DNA from: Candidatus Hecatella orcuttiae
GTDB lineage: Archaea; Thermoproteota; Bathyarchaeia; Hecatellales; Hecatellaceae
NCBI GenBank assembly: GCA_002011035.2
Contig: MTLY02000001.1
Coordinates: forward strand, 471,546-535,545
Direction: 5' to 3'
Length of the DNA stretch: 64,000 nt
Under the pieces are notes generated by a model. The model was not told the origin of the DNA and did no database searches. It saw only the letters and a program-made list of their open reading frames with translations. A program made the translations under genes and the position numbers. How positions within the stretch are numbered: position 1 is the stretch's first letter; each line of letters begins with the position of its first letter. Shown one piece after another: positions 61,206 through 64,000 of the stretch.

Positions 61206-62594
61206 TCACTCTACAGGGATTCCGAGGTCTATGATTTCCCTCTTTACCTTGTCGTAGATTTCCCGCCACTCCTTTGTAGGCTTCAAAGTCTTGAGGTCAA
61301 AGCATTCGGTGAACTTTTTCCCCAGGGGGGGGTGGAACAATCTATTTTCATATTTTGGGAGGAGGGCCTTAGCAATGTCGTTAGCGGTCTTACGTTTCAT
61401 CCCCGCGCAGGACTTGAAAACTTCAGCGCAAAACTTAGCCTCCAGCGGGCTGATGTAGTTGGAGTACTTACCCCCCGCCGACCGCGGGCCTATGGCCATG
61501 CTGGCGCTGGAGACGGAGATACTCATCATGCCCACCGCCGACTCGTAGAGAAGCATCTCAGTGCAAGGGCCTGCCACCTGGTTGATAATAGCCTCAGTCA
61601 GAAGGTGAGTGTTTCGACCTAAAGCTTGAAAAACAACGCTGTTAGCCCAAAGGGCTTCTCTTCCGCAGTTGCCAAAGTACCGGAGGTCATAGGCTCCGCA
61701 GCCGCCGTAAACAGCCTGATGAACAGGCCTCTCTAGGATGAAGATGGCTATGGCCGAGATGATGGAGCCTTCCGGGGAGCCGGAGTACCCTCCGATCATG
61801 GACCACGAACCGGTCCTGATGATTCCCCCGCAGTTGATGGCGTGGACCACCTTATGCAGACATGAATAGGATGTCTTCAACTCCGAGGGGAAGAGCACTA
61901 TAGCCACATCGGTAGGCTTGTATCCTCCGACCACACCGTATCCTCCGAACTGCCCGTACTCGGTGGGGCTGGTGATCACGGCTCCCGCAGCCATCCCCGG
62001 CCTGCCGGCTCTCCGAATTACTTCTTGGTGCATCTTGGCTTGCAGGTAGCCCGCCAGTGTCTCGTAGGGAGTTCGAGAAATAATCGGCCTGCCGTACACG
62101 GTTTCCAAGGTAGGCCCCTCCAGCATGTCTATCACCCTGTACTGCGCCACGCCCAGCATGAGGGGAACCCAAAGGTCTTCGGAGATGCCTATTCCCAACG
62201 TGGAGGCGTAGATGGGGACCTTCTCGTCTTCCGGCTTCCGGGCTCTCATGGTGAACCTATCCAAGCCCTCTCCCAAGGTGAGCTCGCTGGGGGAGTCCTT
62301 GAGGGCTTCCTTCAGCTCCTCTTCGGTGAACCTCACTACCCTGCCTGTGTCCGAGCACAGCATTCCCGTTTCAACAGCGAATTCGAAGCCTGCTCTGTAA
62401 AAATCATCCGCAAGACCGTCGTCGCAGTTGATGGGGTTATCCTTATCAAAGGTTTTGCTGAGCCCATGTTCTTTGAGCTTCTGGAGAACTCCTTCGCCTA
62501 TGACTTTGATATCCCAATCTCTCTCCGTGCAAACAGGGCCTGTGCACGTGCGGTCTAAGACTTCCAGAATACCGGGCGGAATCGACATGGACAT
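61206..62594 (-). CDS. MttB-superfamily methyltransferase 3 (non-pyrrolysine)
   Basis: The 462-residue paralogue has INCDDGLADDFYRAGFEFAVE, WSMIGGYSGSPEGSIISAIA and NQVAGPCTEMLLYESAVGMM. It is the upstream gene of the tandem pair, so transcription probably runs 3 then 2. Three MttB paralogues in one 22-kb region suggest several methylated amines are handled, or a hetero-oligomer. Confidence 0.9.
   Translation of the reverse strand: MSMSIPPGILEVLDRTCTGPVCTERDWDIKVIGEGVLQKLKEHGLSKTFDKDNPINCDDGLADDFYRAGFEFAVETGMLCSDTGRVVRFTEEELKEALKDSPSELTLGEGLDRFTMRARKPEDEKVPIYASTLGIGISEDLWVPLMLGVAQYRVIDMLEGPTLETVYGRPIISRTPYETLAGYLQAKMHQEVIRRAGRPGMAAGAVITSPTEYGQFGGYGVVGGYKPTDVAIVLFPSELKTSYSCLHKVVHAINCGGIIRTGSWSMIGGYSGSPEGSIISAIAIFILERPVHQAVYGGCGAYDLRYFGNCGREALWANSVVFQALGRNTHLLTEAIINQVAGPCTEMLLYESAVGMMSISVSSASMAIGPRSAGGKYSNYISPLEAKFCAEVFKSCAGMKRKTANDIAKALLPKYENRLFHPPLGKKFTECFDLKTLKPTKEWREIYDKVKREIIDLGIPVE
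61246..61313 (-). repeat. identical block in MttB 3
   Basis: Partner of 59847-59914. Confidence 0.8.
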
Positions 62595-62704
62595 AGACTA
62601 TCGCCCATACAAGTTATTCTTTATCGACTTGAAGGGGATCGCTGTCGTGTTTGTTTAAAAAGTTTATGGCAACTGATGACCAGCTGGTTAATGCTGCATC
62701 CCGG

Positions 62705-63760
62705 CTACTCGATGATTTCCCATCGGCTCTGATACTTGTCAAGCTCACGCACCGTGTAGGGGTCCATGGGATGTTCCCGCTCCGGGATCTCTACCTCTTT
62801 CATTTCCCCGCAGAGTTTGGTTGAAAAATATCTCAGCCCGTTGTCGTTGATCATGGTAACAATTCTTTTAAATTCAGGGTGGCGGTCTGCAACCTTAAGC
62901 GCCGCGGCTATGTTGCATCCGGAGGAAATTCCGCAGAACAGACCTTCCTCAACTGCTAACCTCTTCGCCATCTCTATGGCCTCCTCGGAAGTGGTAGTTA
63001 CAACCCCATTCAGCAAGCTGAGGTCCAAGTTGCGGGGGACAAAGCCGTCGCCGATGCCTTCTATCTCATGGGAGCCCCACCGTCGCTTCGACAGCAGCGG
63101 AGCCTCCGTGGGCTCCACAGCATACAAGGCTACGTGAGGGTTTTTCTCCCTCAGAAACCTGCCAACCCCTGTCAGTGTTCCCCCGGTTCCTTGGGATGCG
63201 ACGAAACAGTCCACTCGGCCTCCTGTTTGCTCCCATATCTCCGGGCCCGTCGTCTTATAGTGGCTGTTGGCGTTGTCAGGGTTGCTGAACTGCTCCGGCA
63301 CCCAGTATTTTCCAGGGTGCTCTTTTTTCAATTCGCTTATTTTTTCTAGGCACAGGTCCACGTCGCTTTCAGCTCCGGGCGTGTGAATTATGTTTGCTCC
63401 ATAGGAGCGGATGATCTTCATTCGCTCCTGGCTCATTCCCTCAGGCATGACGATAGTGACCTTATAGCCTAGCATCCCTCCCACAAAGGCGCAGGAGATG
63501 CCTGCGTTCCCCGTTGAGGCTTCGAGGATTTCCATCCCCGGCTTCAGCTCGCCGGATTCGATGGCCTTGGTGATCATTTCATAGTAGATTCTGTCCTTTA
63601 GACTGCCGGTTGGGTTGAAGAATTCCAGTTTAACCAAGATTTCGTTTCCCCCTTTTGGACGGATGCGATTCAGCTTGTACATGGGCGTCATGCCGATGAG
63701 CTGAAATATGCTGTCAGCCGCACTTTTTCTAGCCTCCCAAGGAATTTTTCTTTCCGTCAA
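62705..63760 (-). CDS. cysteine-synthase/CBS-family PLP enzyme
   Basis: The 351-residue fold-type-II PLP enzyme has FFNPTGSLKDRIYYEM (PLP lysine), ILEASTGNAGISCAFVGGM, VASQGTGGTLTGVGRFL and LFCGISSGCNIAAAL. Cysteine synthase fits best, but GGM and the C-terminal MDPYTVRELDKYQ differ from typical CysK. It may act on another beta-substituted amino acid in the cluster. Confidence 0.85.
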   Translation of the reverse strand: MTERKIPWEARKSAADSIFQLIGMTPMYKLNRIRPKGGNEILVKLEFFNPTGSLKDRIYYEMITKAIESGELKPGMEILEASTGNAGISCAFVGGMLGYKVTIVMPEGMSQERMKIIRSYGANIIHTPGAESDVDLCLEKISELKKEHPGKYWVPEQFSNPDNANSHYKTTGPEIWEQTGGRVDCFVASQGTGGTLTGVGRFLREKNPHVALYAVEPTEAPLLSKRRWGSHEIEGIGDGFVPRNLDLSLLNGVVTTTSEEAIEMAKRLAVEEGLFCGISSGCNIAAALKVADRHPEFKRIVTMINDNGLRYFSTKLCGEMKEVEIPEREHPMDPYTVRELDKYQSRWEIIE

Positions 63761-63862
63761 CCTTCATCCCGCCTTAGCTAAGAGTTTTAATTCGCATACG
63801 GACAGCTATAAACCTTCACATAGAAAGAATTTAAAATAAACCATCCTCGACAGCTCTATTTT

Positions 63863-63878
63863 GAAAAAGCTTAAATCC
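63863..63878 (+). promoter_or_regulatory. BRE/TATA-like promoter of molybdenum hydroxylase
   Basis: GAAAAAGCTTAAATCC lies about 33 bp before ATG 63911. Confidence 0.5.
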
Positions 63879-63910
63879 CCATCAACTCAGTTCTTTAATG
63901 TGAAAAAATT

Positions 63911-64000
63911 ATGGCTGAATTCTCTTACGTCAACAAGAGTGTTGTTCGGTTTGATGGTTTGGAGAAGGCTACGGGTCGGGCTGTTTTTGTGGGGGATTTG
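63911..64000 (+). CDS. xanthine dehydrogenase/aldehyde oxidase Mo subunit, 5' end only
   Basis: The first 30 codons read AEFSYVNKSVVRFDGLEKAT and then GRAVFVGDL, matching the N-terminus of molybdenum hydroxylase large subunits (usual form: R-x-DGxEKVTGxAxYxxD). The gene runs off the edge, so subunit type and Se/Mo ligand cannot be seen. Its position after the purine-type genes supports xanthine or a related heterocycle as substrate. Confidence 0.75.
   Translation, partial: MAEFSYVNKSVVRFDGLEKATGRAVFVGDL

Noticed and set aside
41253..62594. Pyrrolysine (TAG readthrough) in the MttB genes
   Set aside because: All three frames are uninterrupted to a normal C-terminus; there is no internal TAG.
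1..64000. Insertion sequences or transposases
   Set aside because: No transposase motif and no terminal inverted repeats were recognised, despite pseudogenes around 6-18 kb.

Overview
The window is archaeal chromosome, most likely from an uncultivated, strictly anaerobic archaeon; a TACK/Bathyarchaeia-like origin is my inference, not shown by any single gene. The support is archaeal-type ribosomal proteins in the order uL3-uL4-uL23 then uL2-uS19, a SPOUT (COG2106) protein upstream of uL3, the UPF0200/UPF0201 pair, a TrmG10-like tRNA methylase, archaeal RNase Z, bifunctional PGI/PMI, promoters of the GAAAAnCTTAAA type, and a tRNA-Pro gene with two bulge-helix-bulge introns.

Layout. 0-6 kb: radical SAM protein, PGI/PMI, SPOUT methyltransferase, CBS protein and uL3-uL4-uL23. 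6-18.6 kb: a block inserted between uL23 and uL2. It holds NifX/NifB-like proteins (COG1433), DUF134 regulators, small aromatic/coiled-coil DUF5320-like proteins, MinD-type ATPases with an inserted ferredoxin, a radical SAM protein, a metallo-beta-lactamase-fold protein, two DUF364 proteins and a ModA-like lipoprotein. Several members of this block are decayed: two frameshifted NifX copies, two DUF5320 remnants and a truncated Mrp. 18.7-33.5 kb: uL2, uS19, purB and ordinary housekeeping genes, with a secreted PLD-CAP fusion and an ArsR/MerT-HMA metal operon among them. 33.5 kb: tRNA-Pro(GGG), then a secreted metalloprotease.

34.6-64 kb is a catabolic island. A BMP-family nucleoside-type ABC importer is followed by three SsnA-like amidohydrolases, three MttB-superfamily methyltransferases (no pyrrolysine codon), a MtaA/URO-D-type methyltransferase, a corrinoid protein, a tungsten aldehyde:ferredoxin oxidoreductase with a polyferredoxin, two YgeW/AOTCase-like carbamoyltransferases, a dihydropyrimidinase/hydantoinase, a carbamate kinase, a PreT/PreA-like pair, two fold-type-II PLP enzymes, a ParB-like protein, and at the right edge the start of a xanthine dehydrogenase/aldehyde oxidase molybdenum subunit. 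The gene content parallels the bacterial yge/ygf (ssnA-hyuA-ygeW-yqeA-xdh) purine-catabolism cluster.

My reading (inference) is that imported nucleosides or nucleobases are deaminated, reduced or hydroxylated and ring-opened to carbamoyl-amino acids. The carbamoyl group would then pass to phosphate and be used by carbamate kinase to make ATP, with a corrinoid methyl-transfer branch alongside. This is the most likely undescribed system in the window. The NifX/DUF134/MinD block that splits the ribosomal operon is the second candidate.
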